A DNA stretch of 64,000 nt from Prorocentrum cordatum (Eukaryota; Sar; Dinophyceae; Prorocentrales; Prorocentraceae), in the NCBI GenBank assembly GCA_963575745.1, contig CAUYUJ010020516.1, positions 527,936 to 591,935 of the forward strand, given 5' to 3'. The notes below the pieces were generated by a model. It saw nothing but the letters and a program-made list of their open reading frames with translations, was not told the origin of the DNA and ran no database searches. Below, in pieces: positions 21,441 through 31,155 of the stretch (position 1 is the stretch's first letter; every line of letters begins with the position of its first letter). The translations under genes and the position numbers were made by a program.

Positions 21441-21789
21441 ATGAGTTTTTTTTTCAAAGAAGAAAAAAATCCAAAATGGTAAACAACATCGCCCTCCGAC
21501 TATATTTCCCCATATCCTAATTACTTGGACGCCTCCTACTCCTTGTTCCTCTTCTTCTTCTCCTCCCCCTCCTCATACCCAGACTTACTCATACACACAC
21601 TTACTCATACACAAACGTACTCATACTCAGACTTACTCACACTCAGACCTACTCATACTCAGACCTACTCATACTCAGCCCTACTCATACTCAGACTTAC
21701 TCGTGCTGAGACTCATTCATACCCAGACTTATTCATACTCAAGACTTCTCATTGTCTGTCTTACTCTACACACAGCAGATCGAGAGGAT

Positions 21790-22430
21790 GTCTCAGGCTG
21801 GGCGCTGGTTTCAGTACCCCTAAAGGGAGCCGCCGAGGGGTATGAAACGGTCCCGTTCGCGGCAGTTTTGTGGGGATGTCTCAAGCGGTTTGCCTGTTGT
21901 CGGTCCCAACATCCTTCGCTTTCGGAGCAGACTTGGAGGATGTCTCGAGCGAGGCGCTCATTTTCACGCCCCTAAGGGGAGCCGCCGAGGGGTATGACAC
22001 GGTCCCGTTCTCGGCCGTTTTGTTGGGACGTCTCAAGCGGTTTGCCTGTTTTCGGTCCCAACATCCTTCGCTTTCGGAGCAGACTTGGAGGATGTCTCGA
22101 GCGAGGCGCTCATTTTCACGCCCCTAAGGGGAGCCGCCGAGGGGTATGACACGGTCCCGTTCGCGGCCGTTTTGTGGGGATGTCTCAAGCGGTTTGCCTG
22201 TTTTCTGTCCCAACATCCTTCGCTTTCGGAGCAGAGTTGGAGGATGTCTCGAGCAAGGCGCTCATGTTCACGCCCCTAAGGGAAGCCGCCGAGGGGTATG
22301 ACACGGTCCCGTTCGCGGCAATGTTGTGGGGATGTCTCAAGCGGTTAGCCTGCTTTCTGTCCCAACATCCTTCGCTTTCGGAGCAGATTTGAAGGATGTC
22401 TCGAGCGAGGCGCTCATTTTCATCAACCAG
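21790..22430. repeat. 152-bp satellite array (copy A)
   Basis: GTCTCGAGCGAGGCGCTC (or variant) starts at 21790, 21942, 22094, 22246 and 22398: exactly 152 bp each time. Units also contain GGAGCCGCCGAGGGGTATGA and TCCCAACATCCTTCGCTTTC. Because 152 is not divisible by three, the array cannot encode one in-frame protein repeat. Confidence 0.95.
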
Positions 22431-22499
22431 GTGGGCCAGATGTTGAAGATGTCTCGTTCGGTGTCCCTGTTTTGGTGGCCAGACTCGTGGGCACAGGTT

Positions 22500-22760
22500 C
22501 TCCTCAGGATGCCACACGATGCTCCAACAGGCTCCAGGAGGCCCCTGGGGACCACATGAGGCCCCAGGAGGCATCAGGAGGCCATAGAAAGACTCAAGAG
22601 GCCACAAGATGTCCCAAGAGGCTCCAGGAGGCCCCAGGAAGCTCCAGGAGGCCTCAGGAAGCCACAGGAGGCCCCAGCAGGCCACAGGAAACGCCAGGAG
22701 ATTTCGGAAGGCAACAGGAGGCCCCGAGAGGCCCCAGGAGCAGGAGGCATCAGAAGGCAA
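22500..22760. repeat. CCAGGAGGCC minisatellite (copy A)
   Basis: Irregular 10-12-bp repeats of AGGCCCCAGGAGGC. The matching block in copy B is at about 30910-31155. Confidence 0.85.
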
Positions 22761-23970
22761 CATGAGTGGCTCCAATCCCATGTGTTTTACGTATGATCCT
22801 ATAGATTGGGCCTCGCCTGGAGCACGAATCCCTGACGTTATACGTATGTTTCTATATATTGTCCTTCTCTTGTGAACACAATCCTAAATGTGTTACTGCT
22901 GTTCCTGTATGTTGGGCCTCTCCTGGGGCACGAGTCCTTGGTGCTTTACGTGTGTTCCTATAGATTGCCCTTCTCCTGTGGCTCCAATCCGCAATGTTTT
23001 ATGTACGTCGGTTGCTATATATAGTGGGCCTCTCCTGGGGCACGAAGCCTCTCTGGGAGGTCCCAGGAGGCCCCAGGAGGCCCCAAGAGGCTCCTGGAGG
23101 CCCCAGGAAGCCCCAGTAGGTTTCAGGAGGCCCCAGGAGACCCCAGGCTCATGCGCAGAGACGCGCTCGCACTACTGAGGCTCATTCACACTCCGATTCA
23201 TTCGCAATTAGATTCATGACCAGACCGCCACAACTGAAGCCCGCGTATACTCGAAAGCTCTTGCGCCTAGACATTCATGGCGGACAGGTCCATGCGAATA
23301 GATGCACATATGGGGAGCTCCACGCAGTGAATAATTATTACGTGGATGCCTCCTACTCCTCATTATTATTCCTCTTCTCCCCCCTTCTCCTCCTCATGCC
23401 CAGACTTACTCATACACAGACTGACTCAAACTCAGACTTACTCATACCCAGACTTATTCACACACAAAATTATTCATACTCAGACCTACTCCTACTCAGA
23501 CTTACTCATGGCGGGACTCACGCACGCCCCGTTTGCGGCCGTTTTGTGTGGATGCCTCAAACGGTGTGCTTGCGTTCTGTCCCAACACCCTTGGCTAACA
23601 GAGAAGATTGTGAGGATGTCTCGAGCGAGGCGCTCGCTTTCACGTCCCTAAGGGCAACCGCCAGGGGTTATCTCACGGTCCCGTTCGCGGCCGTTTCGTG
23701 GGGATGTCTCGCGCGGGTTGCTGGCGTTCTGTCCCAACATCCCTCGCTTTCGGAGCAGGTTTGGAGGTTGTCTCGAGCGAGGCGCTCATTTTCACACCCT
23801 AAGGGCAGCCGCCAAGGGTTATATCACGGACCCGTTTGCAGCCGTTTTGTGGGGATGTCTCAAGCGGTTAGCATGTTTTCTGATCCAACATCCTTCGCTT
23901 TCAGAGCAGAGTTGGAGGATGTCTCGAGCGAGGCGCTCGTGTTCACACCCCTAAGGGGAGCCGCCGAGGG

Positions 23971-23975
23971 GTTAC
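23971..23975. other. Target-site duplication, left (GTTAC)
   Basis: GTTAC immediately before the 5' LTR, repeated exactly after the 3' LTR at 30538-30542. A 5-bp duplication is normal for copia integrases. Confidence 0.95.
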
Positions 23976-24099
23976 TGTGGGAATTTATACCCCCAGTGCA
24001 GCATGTAGAGAGGCAGAGTAGAGGGAAGTTGAACTGCAGCCATTTCAGGTTTCATTTAGAGCCCTATGAAAAGGCATCAGATCGTATACATTCCTTTCA
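23976..24099 (+). repeat. 5' LTR, 124 bp
   Basis: Starts TGTGGGAATTTATACCC and ends CATTCCTTTCA. It appears identical to 30414-30537. Very short for an LTR, so the promoter and the polyadenylation signals must be compact or partly internal. Confidence 0.95.
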
Positions 24100-24112
24100 T
24101 GGTAGCGTGAGC
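24100..24112 (+). other. Primer binding site
   Basis: TGGTAGCGTGAGC directly abuts the 5' LTR. TGG pairs with the CCA end of a tRNA, and TGGTAGC resembles the initiator-Met tRNA complement used by many copia elements. The exact tRNA is inferred. Confidence 0.65.
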
Positions 24113-24201
24113 TAGGCTTGTCCACTCGTGTTCTCGATCTCGACTTCGATATCGATCCAAGGAGGAGCATCCACTAAGTAAACGTGGCTCTGCAATTACG
24201 A

Positions 24202-26217
24202 ATGGCGTCCCAGGAGCAAATTCAGCAGTTGATCGATGGATTACAGCAGAAAGATCAGCAGATCAATCAATTGATGCAGCAGCTGCAAACTCAGAATGCG
24301 AACATGCAACAGATGCAGCAGACCCATGATCAAAACATGCAGATGATGCAGCAGCAACATCAAGCAGCAGTGCAGGCAATGCAAAGCACTCTGCAACAGA
24401 CATTTGAGAGTGTAGCATTATCTTCGCGCAGCGTGAAATCATTAGTTGACAACAAAGGAATAGGTAAACCAAACAATTTCGATAGCGACATGAAGAAATG
24501 GTCGAATTTCAGTTTCAAGTTTAAGAACTTTGTGTCTTCTGTTTTCCGAACCGCCCGTGCTTTGATGGATTGGGCTGAAGAGCAGCAGAATGTAATCTCG
24601 AGTGCAATGGTTCAAAATCTTGTTGCGCAGTTTCCTGACGCAGTCGATTTCTCAACCCAGTTGTACACCACCCTTGCACAGATGACGGACGGCGAAGCGT
24701 GCGACATTGTCAAAAACACATTAGCTGACCACGGTCTGGAAGCTTGGCGGAAGTTGTGTCGCCGTTTCGACCCGCACACCGGTCAACGCAAGCGTGCCCT
24801 AATGAGTTCGATTCTGCAGCCCGGCCAGTTTAAGATCCAGGATTTGTCTTCTAGCATTGAGCAGTGGGAAGAGAAACTACGCACCTACGAAAACAGGACC
24901 CAAAAGAAACTAGATGACGACATCAAGTCCGGAATTTTAGTCACCATGTGCCCCGAAGGTCTTCAAAACCATTTGAACCTAAACCAGTCGAAGTTTGATG
25001 ATTATTTGGATGTACGTGAAGAAATCATGTCGTACTTGGAAACAAAACATGTCAACGCTGACACCCGAGGCACTCCGATGGATCTCGGCTATGTCGGCAA
25101 GGACGGCAAAACTGGAGGCAAAGGTTGTTCCATCTGTGGCAAAACAAACCACAAGGCTCATGAATGTTATTGGCGCGACTCCAAAGGTAAGGGAACCGGT
25201 AAAGGTAAGACCGGCACTCCCGGTGGGAAGTACGGCGGAAAAGGTGGAAGAAGCGGAAGCAACAGTTGGAACTCACAGGGAGGCTCTGCAGGGCAACCTC
25301 CGCAGCATTCAGACAAGGGCTCAGGGAAGAAATCCAGCAGCAAAGGTGACAAATCCAACAGCTGGAGCTCGAAAGGGAAAGGTTTTGGATCTTATCCCCC
25401 ATGTAAGTTTTGCGGAAAAACGAATCACCCGGAGTCCAAATGTTTCCAGAGGAAAGGTTTCAATGAGTTCGACGTTGCACAGAATCCCAATGGCGACAGT
25501 CAAGGGTTCCAAACATTCATGCACGACATGTTTAACCGTTGGCAGTCGCAGCAGTCGCAAACATGGAGTGGGTCGCAACAGGCTTTGCCAAGGCAGGGCC
25601 CCATCATCTACGATGCAAGCGGTCAGCCCCTTGGTGGTTTCGAGTTGTCGGGAATCGAAGCTGGTACCTTGAATCCTTGGGTCCCCGAGGGCCCCAAATG
25701 GTGGACGGAAGTAGGTGGTCGGAGGCAGCCTTTGTTCCCCATCCATGAAAAATGGATCACTGTAGACTCCGGCGCTTCCGTGCCAGTTATTCCCAAAGAT
25801 TGCGCCACTGAGTACCGCATGGCCCCAAACCAGGAATCCAGGTCAGGAGTGTGCTACACTGTTGCCAACGGTGAGGTCGTACCCGACCTAGGAGAGAGAT
25901 CGCCAAACATCATCACAGAAAACGGTTTGATAAAGAAAGTTCAATTTCATGTTGCAGACGTTGACAAGCCTTTGTTGGCAGTATCCTCAATCCAACGGAA
26001 AGGATACAAAGTTGTGTTTGACGATGAGAGTTACATTCAAAACAAATACAATCCATCAGAGATCATCCCACTGGTCGAAGAAAACGGCACTTACAAAATG
26101 AAAGCTTGGGTCGTGCCGCCATCACTCGAAGAAATGGCGGATGCACCGTCTCTTGCCCCGGCTGAGGCGGATGGGCCGGACCAGCCAGTTTTCCACAGGC
26201 AGGGTCTGAGCCCGTAA
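24202..26217 (+). CDS. Copia Gag and aspartic protease, 671 aa
   Basis: First ATG at 24202. In order: a Gln-rich N-terminus with coiled-coil character (about residues 5-75), a Gag capsid-like region (about 85-290), two CCHC knuckles CSICGKTNHKAHEC (about 309) and CKFCGKTNHPESKC (about 401) separated by a Gly/Ser/Lys-rich linker, and a retroviral-type protease with WITVDSGASVPVIP (Asp about 522). Gag packages the element RNA in virus-like particles; the protease matures Gag and Pol. The stop is at 26215-26217, inside the open Pol frame. Confidence 0.9.
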   Translation: MASQEQIQQLIDGLQQKDQQINQLMQQLQTQNANMQQMQQTHDQNMQMMQQQHQAAVQAMQSTLQQTFESVALSSRSVKSLVDNKGIGKPNNFDSDMKKWSNFSFKFKNFVSSVFRTARALMDWAEEQQNVISSAMVQNLVAQFPDAVDFSTQLYTTLAQMTDGEACDIVKNTLADHGLEAWRKLCRRFDPHTGQRKRALMSSILQPGQFKIQDLSSSIEQWEEKLRTYENRTQKKLDDDIKSGILVTMCPEGLQNHLNLNQSKFDDYLDVREEIMSYLETKHVNADTRGTPMDLGYVGKDGKTGGKGCSICGKTNHKAHECYWRDSKGKGTGKGKTGTPGGKYGGKGGRSGSNSWNSQGGSAGQPPQHSDKGSGKKSSSKGDKSNSWSSKGKGFGSYPPCKFCGKTNHPESKCFQRKGFNEFDVAQNPNGDSQGFQTFMHDMFNRWQSQQSQTWSGSQQALPRQGPIIYDASGQPLGGFELSGIEAGTLNPWVPEGPKWWTEVGGRRQPLFPIHEKWITVDSGASVPVIPKDCATEYRMAPNQESRSGVCYTVANGEVVPDLGERSPNIITENGLIKKVQFHVADVDKPLLAVSSIQRKGYKVVFDDESYIQNKYNPSEIIPLVEENGTYKMKAWVVPPSLEEMADAPSLAPAEADGPDQPVFHRQGLSP

Positions 26218-29200
26218 GGCCTCAGGGAGAAAATGTTTCACCTGAAGGGCCACCCAGTGTGCCCCAAGCAGTTTTGGCCCAAAACCTTTACTTCCCGTTA
26301 GCTGATGACGGCGATGCCGGTGTAGACGTCTCGGAAGACCTCTCTGCACCTGTTCTCAAGGCTCCGGCGCAACCGACCCAAAAAGAGATTGATGAGCACA
26401 ACGCCACGCATCTACCCTATAGGAATTGGTGTCGGCACTGCGTCCGGGGAAAAGGTAGGAGTTTGTTTCACCGAGCACGTGGTTTTGAAAAGGATCACGA
26501 AATCCCCACTGTTTCAATGGATTACTTCTTTTTGGGAATGCCAGACGATGAGAGCACAATGCCAAATATTTGTTTACGGTGTCACGGAACGAAAGCCACT
26601 TTTTCACACACGGTTCCGTGCAAAGGCGCAATGCACCCGTATCCAATAAAACAGGTTGTGCATGATCTCGATTTGTTAGGGTATAAGAAAGTAATTTTGA
26701 AATGCGATCAAGAGGCTTCAATTCTGGCTCTTCGCCGCGAGGTCAAGGCAGCAGCAAACCTCGACGTGGTGATTCCAGAGGAAAGCCCAGTTGGAGAGCA
26801 CCAATCGAACGGAACGATCGAAAAAGCAATCCAAGAGTGTGAAGGACAAATTCGTGTCCTGAAAGGCCATCTTGAAGAGAATTACAAAACGGAACTCGAC
26901 AATCGCCATCCCATTCTCCCATGGTTGATAAAGAACGCAGGGTTCTTGATCACGAGGTTCCAAGTAGGACACGACGGCCGCACAGCGTACCAGGCACTCA
27001 AAGGCAAACCCTTCCGCAGGGATTTGATTCCGTTTGGAGAATGCGTTCATTACAAACCGGCCAGGATGAAAAACGGCAGGCTTGCAAAATTAGCGCCGCG
27101 ATGGGCAGACGGCATTTTCATAGGCATCAAAGAATCAAGCAACGAAGCGTACATTGGAACGTCCGACGGTGTTGTCACAGCGAGGTCAATCATGAGAAAA
27201 CCTCCTGCTGAGCAGTGGAACCTTGATCACCTGAAGGCGTTCCGGGGCCTCCCCTGGAAGCCAGTGCCAGAAGGCGAAGTAAACCAAGATGTGATGCCGA
27301 GAGCTGTAGTGATCAAGCCGGTGATGGAGGAAAACCTCCCACCGCCTGCACCGCCGCAGGAGGACCAGTCAATCATCCATCGTCGCGTGTACATTTTGCA
27401 GAAGGATTTGCAGAAATACGGTTTTACTCCTACTTGTCCCGGTTGCCAGGCGCAGGCTTCAGGCTCTGCGCCAGTAGCGCACGACGAAACATGTCGCAAA
27501 CGAATCGTTAAAGAGTTGGAGAAAACAGCTGAGGGGAGAGAGCGAATCCGTAAAGCGGCACAGCGGCTATCCAATCAGGAACCGCTTCCTGCCAAGAGGC
27601 CGAAAACGGAACAAATAGAAGTACATGAACAAAGGGATAAAAGACCTCTGGTGGAAGATCCCCAGGTCGGCGCCAAAGTAAGTAAACCAAACCCAACAGA
27701 AAAGCGAAAAAACGACGTTCTTGAGGAACCAATGGATACAGGTGGATCCTCTTCGTCCGGCTCTGCACAGCAACCGGCAAACCAAGAGCCCAATGACGCG
27801 CCAATGCCTGAGCCGGGGGACCCGGCAATCAGAGCGTTTTCAAAAGCACCCAAACATGAGTTGTGTAGTGTCGCACAATGTTACAAGAATTTTGGATTAG
27901 CTTCTACTGGCAATTTTAGAGAAGTGTTTAAGGCTCCGCGTGCATCTGCTCTTGCATGTAATTTGGGTTTAAGTGCAGGTTTTGTGTCAGACTTTAGTGC
28001 TCAATGTGTAAATAACAGAACGTGTGATTTCAGTGTTGCTCACGATTTGAGAACAGCTCATGCCACCGTCCAGGAAAAAATGCCGATGCTGTTGATCGCA
28101 TCATCTGCCGGCAGTGGCCGGAACCTTAAGAGCATGTGCGATCACGTTTCTGGTTGTGTTGATTTGTACACAAGGCAGAGAGATGGTGGCAGGTATTTCT
28201 TGGACGTGCAACCGGATTGCGCAGCTTCGGCAAAGCATCCGGCAATGCAGTCGCTGTTGCAATGTGAGACTTCACACACAATTCCAAGCCAAACGCGCAC
28301 GCATGCACATGTGAATCGGCAGTTTTGTTTTGTCACGAACAGCCCGTATCTGGCGTCTGAGTTGAAAGCGGAGTTGACTAGGTCAAGTGAGTTTTCGACA
28401 ATTTTCCGTGAATGTTCACAGCTAGATCGAAAAATGCACATTTCTGCACTGTTGTCTCCGAGGCTCCACGCAACCGTTTTGAGAGGGTTGCATGAGCAGT
28501 TGAAGGCAGACGGGAAAGCCTACCCGTTTTCAATAGGGACCGTTTGTTGTGAAGAACCACATTTTGATTTTGATGAGTGGAGTTCCGAGCAGGAAGTATT
28601 CGATGACAGCACAGGTGCTAAATTGCCCCCGCAATTAGTGCAAGAAGCAATGTTGAAAGAGATCAACGAATACAAAAAGCATCAGGTCTACGTCAAAGTT
28701 CCCAGGTCGGAGGCATTTGAGGTGACAGGAAAACCTCCCATTTCGGTCCGGTGGGTGATCGTAAACAAAGGTGACGATCAGAACCCAGAGATCCGAGCAC
28801 GATTAGTTGCAAGAGAGGTAAAACGAGACAAACGTACCGATTTGTTCGCGGCAACACCGCCACTTGAGGCAAAGAAGTTTCTTTTCAGCCACGTTGCAAC
28901 CCAGAAGGTCCACAAATCAGGAAAACCGTTGAAGATAAGGTTCATCGATGCTGTCCGTGCGTATTTCCACGCTGATGCTATACGAGATGTTTACATCGAG
29001 CTTCCAGAACAAGATGCCGAACCCGGCATGGTAGGCAAATTGGCCCGGTGCATGTACGGCACCAGAGATGCAGCGCAAGGCTGGGAACGATTTTACACGA
29101 AAGTTTTAACGCAGGCGGGATTCGTTCAAGGTAGGTCGAGCCCGTGCATTTTCTACGAGCCCACGCGGGACGTGAGATTAGTAGTGCACGGCGATGATTT

Positions 29201-30401
29201 CGCAGCGTCGTCTGACGATCATGGCCTTGAATGGCTCACTGGCGTGTTGGAGTCAGCACTTGCCCTTAAAGTGCGAGCAACACTAGGACCCGAAGACGGT
29301 GACGACAAAAGTGTCCGGATTCTTACCCGGATCGTGTCTTGGACCGCGGCCGGTCTGGAGTACGAGTGTGACCAAAGACATGTTGAATTAATCGTTAGAG
29401 ACAGTGGCATCCAGGATGAGCGCTCGAAGGCGTGCTCCACTCCTGGTGTGAAAGAGTCACTTGATTCAGAAACCGATCTAAAGTTACTTTCTCCAGACAT
29501 GGTTACGAAGTTCCGATCTCTGTGCATGCGCATCAACTACATTGCACAAGACCGTAGTGACATTCAATACGCAGCAAAGGAGTTGGCACGAGGGATGCAA
29601 CAACCAACAGTAGGACATTGGAACAAGATGAAAAGACTCGCACGCTATCTAAAAGGGCGTCCACGTTTAGTGCTAGAATATCCGTTTCAAGAGTCTTGTT
29701 CTTTCTTTGATGTGCTTGTTGACACAGACCACGCAGGTTGTTTGAGAACCAGAAAAAGCACCAACGGAGGCGCATTGATGTTTGGTCTACACGCAATCAA
29801 AACTTGGAGCAGCACTCAAAGCGTCATCGCACTGAGCTCCGGAGAAGCAGAGTTTTACGGAATAGTAAAGGGCGCAAGCGTGTTGTTAGGAGCTTTGTCT
29901 TTAGCATCTGATTTTGGTCTTGTTGTGAAAGGGCGTCTGAGCACAGACAGCTCAGCAGGCAAAGGAATAGCATCCAGACTAGGATTGGGTAAGGTGAAAC
30001 ACCTTCACACCCAGTACTTGTGGGTTCAAGAGAGACTCGCAAACAATGATTTCGTCATCCGAAAAATCGGCACTGACGAGAACCCCGGAGATCTCATGAC
30101 GAAGTACTTGGACAGACCAAAGTTAGACAAATTCTGCAAGAAGCTCGGCTACGCCGCACGAGGCGGAAGACACGAGCTAGCACCGCAAATTTCGAATCAA
30201 CATCTTGATTTGAACCTGTTGGAAGAACAGGAATGGCTTGAGCCAGGCTCGGCAGCACCAGCTAGAGAAAAGAGCAAAACGATGTTCTTTGACATCAGCG
30301 GCAATGGGCCCAAGTTGGTTCAACCGCAGAATTCCGTGAATCCCCGCTCCACTACCGAAAGCTTCGTAGAGACACCGTGCGCGAGGAACCGCTCGCCCTA
30401 G
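26166..30401 (+). CDS. Copia Pol: integrase, reverse transcriptase, RNase H
   Basis: The frame opens at 26166, 52 nt before the Gag-PR stop, and lacks an ATG before the integrase zinc finger, so -1 frameshift expression is likely. In order: His/Cys finger HLPYRNWCRHC; integrase core with Asp in SMDYFF, Asp in KCDQEAS and Glu in NGTIEKAI; a linker with CPGC...HDETC; an unusual domain (about 27830-28560); copia RT with VRWVIVNKG, IDAVRAYFHAD and the VHGDDF active site (near 29186); RNase H with DTDHAG and SSGEAEFYGIV. It ends 12 bp before the 3' LTR. It copies and integrates the element. Confidence 0.92.
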   Translation, partial: GGWAGPASFPQAGSEPVRPQGENVSPEGPPSVPQAVLAQNLYFPLADDGDAGVDVSEDLSAPVLKAPAQPTQKEIDEHNATHLPYRNWCRHCVRGKGRSLFHRARGFEKDHEIPTVSMDYFFLGMPDDESTMPNICLRCHGTKATFSHTVPCKGAMHPYPIKQVVHDLDLLGYKKVILKCDQEASILALRREVKAAANLDVVIPEESPVGEHQSNGTIEKAIQECEGQIRVLKGHLEENYKTELDNRHPILPWLIKNAGFLITRFQVGHDGRTAYQALKGKPFRRDLIPFGECVHYKPARMKNGRLAKLAPRWADGIFIGIKESSNEAYIGTSDGVVTARSIMRKPPAEQWNLDHLKAFRGLPWKPVPEGEVNQDVMPRAVVIKPVMEENLPPPAPPQEDQSIIHRRVYILQKDLQKYGFTPTCPGCQAQASGSAPVAHDETCRKRIVKELEKTAEGRERIRKAAQRLSNQEPLPAKRPKTEQIEVHEQRDKRPLVEDPQVGAKVSKPNPTEKRKNDVLEEPMDTGGSSSSGSAQQPANQEPNDAPMPEPGDPAIRAFSKAPKHELCSVAQCYKNFGLASTGNFREVFKAPRASALACNLGLSAGFVSDFSAQCVNNRTCDFSVAHDLRTAHATVQEKMPMLLIASSAGSGRNLKSMCDHVSGCVDLYTRQRDGGRYFLDVQPDCAASAKHPAMQSLLQCETSHTIPSQTRTHAHVNRQFCFVTNSPYLASELKAELTRSSEFSTIFRECSQLDRKMHISALLSPRLHATVLRGLHEQLKADGKAYPFSIGTVCCEEPHFDFDEWSSEQEVFDDSTGAKLPPQLVQEAMLKEINEYKKHQVYVKVPRSEAFEVTGKPPISVRWVIVNKGDDQNPEIRARLVAREVKRDKRTDLFAATPPLEAKKFLFSHVATQKVHKSGKPLKIRFIDAVRAYFHADAIRDVYIELPEQDAEPGMVGKLARCMYGTRDAAQGWERFYTKVLTQAGFVQGRSSPCIFYEPTRDVRLVVHGDDFAASSDDHGLEWLTGVLESALALKVRATLGPEDGDDKSVRILTRIVSWTAAGLEYECDQRHVELIVRDSGIQDERSKACSTPGVKESLDSETDLKLLSPDMVTKFRSLCMRINYIAQDRSDIQYAAKELARGMQQPTVGHWNKMKRLARYLKGRPRLVLEYPFQESCSFFDVLVDTDHAGCLRTRKSTNGGALMFGLHAIKTWSSTQSVIALSSGEAEFYGIVKGASVLLGALSLASDFGLVVKGRLSTDSSAGKGIASRLGLGKVKHLHTQYLWVQERLANNDFVIRKIGTDENPGDLMTKYLDRPKLDKFCKKLGYAARGGRHELAPQISNQHLDLNLLEEQEWLEPGSAAPAREKSKTMFFDISGNGPKLVQPQNSVNPRSTTESFVETPCARNRSP

Positions 30402-30413
30402 GTGTAGGAGGAG
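30400..30413 (+). other. Polypurine tract
   Basis: AGGTGTAGGAGGAG directly precedes the 3' LTR, where plus-strand DNA synthesis would be primed. It overlaps the end of the Pol stop codon. Confidence 0.75.
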
Positions 30414-30537
30414 TGTGGGAATTTATACCCCCAGTGCAGCATGTAGAGAGGCAGAGTAGAGGGAAGTTGAACTGCAGCCATTTCAGGTTTCATTTAGAGC
30501 CCTATGAAAAGGCATCAGATCGTATACATTCCTTTCA
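30414..30537 (+). repeat. 3' LTR, 124 bp
   Basis: Same sequence as the 5' LTR by direct reading, bounded by TG and CA, followed by the GTTAC duplication at 30538-30542. Confidence 0.95.
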
Positions 30538-30909
30538 GTTACATATCTCACGGTACAGTCGCGGCCGTTTTGTGGGGATGTCTCAAGCGGTTTGCCTGTG
30601 CTCTGTCCCAACATCCTTCGCTTTCGGAGCAGAGTGTGGGGGATGTCTCGAGCGAGGCGCTCATTTTCACCACCCTAAGGGAACGCGTCAGGGGTTATCT
30701 CACGGTCCCGTTCGCGGCCGTTTTGTTGGGACGTCTCAAGCTGTTTGCTTGTGGTCTGTTCCAACATCACTCGCTTTCGGAGCAGAGTTGGAGGATGTCT
30801 CGAGCGAGGCGCTCACTTTCACCCCCCAGGTGGGCCAGAGTTTGAGGATGTCTCGATCGGTTTGCCTGTTTTGGTGGCCAGGCTCGTGGGCGCAGATTCT
30901 TCTCAAAAT

Positions 30910-31155
30910 GCCACACGAGGCTCCAACAGGCTCCAGGAGGCCCCAGGAGACCACATGAGGTCCCAGGAGGCATCAGGAGGCGACAGAAAGACTCAAGAGG
31001 CCACAAGATGTCCCAAGAGGCTCCAGGAGGCCCCAGGAAGCTCCAGGAGGCTTCAGGAAGCCACAGGAGGCCCCAGGAACCCACAGGAAGCGCCAGGAGG
31101 CATCGGAAGGCAACAGGAGGCCCCGAGAGGCCCCAGGAGCAGGAGGCCTCAGAAG
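30910..31155. repeat. CCAGGAGGCC minisatellite (copy B)
   Basis: Counterpart of 22500-22760, with the same order of variants (CAACAGGCTCCAGGAGGCC at the start, CCCCAGGAGCAGGAGGC at the end). Confidence 0.85.

Larger units (their letters stand above)
21510..23335. repeat. 1.83-kb higher-order repeat, copy A
   Basis: Internal order: GGACGCCTCCTACTCC start, CAGACTTACTCATA short repeats, 152-bp units (21790-22430), CCAGGTGGGCCAGA junction, CCAGGAGGCC minisatellite, GTTTTACGTATG-type 60-70-bp units, a second CCAGGAGG run, and GGGGAGCTCCACGCA at the end. Copy B (23336-31735, minus the copia insertion) has the same order and almost the same length. Confidence 0.85.
23976..30537 (+). mobile_element. 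Complete Ty1/copia LTR retrotransposon (6562 bp)
   Basis: All expected parts are present: 124-bp LTRs (identical by eye), TG...CA ends, primer site beside the 5' LTR, Gag-protease frame, Pol frame (integrase, RT, RNase H in copia order), purine tract and perfect GTTAC duplications. It sits inside a 152-bp satellite unit. Identical LTRs and open frames point to a recent insertion that could still be active. Codon use is less GC-rich than the surrounding DNA. Confidence 0.95.

Noticed and set aside
21870-22392. Repeated short proteins such as MEDVSSEAL
   Set aside because: They come from the 152-bp satellite, whose unit length is not a multiple of three.
26259-26261. GTG as the start of the copia Pol
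   Set aside because: The frame is open well upstream (from 26166) and overlaps Gag-PR; a frameshift explains it better than GTG initiation.
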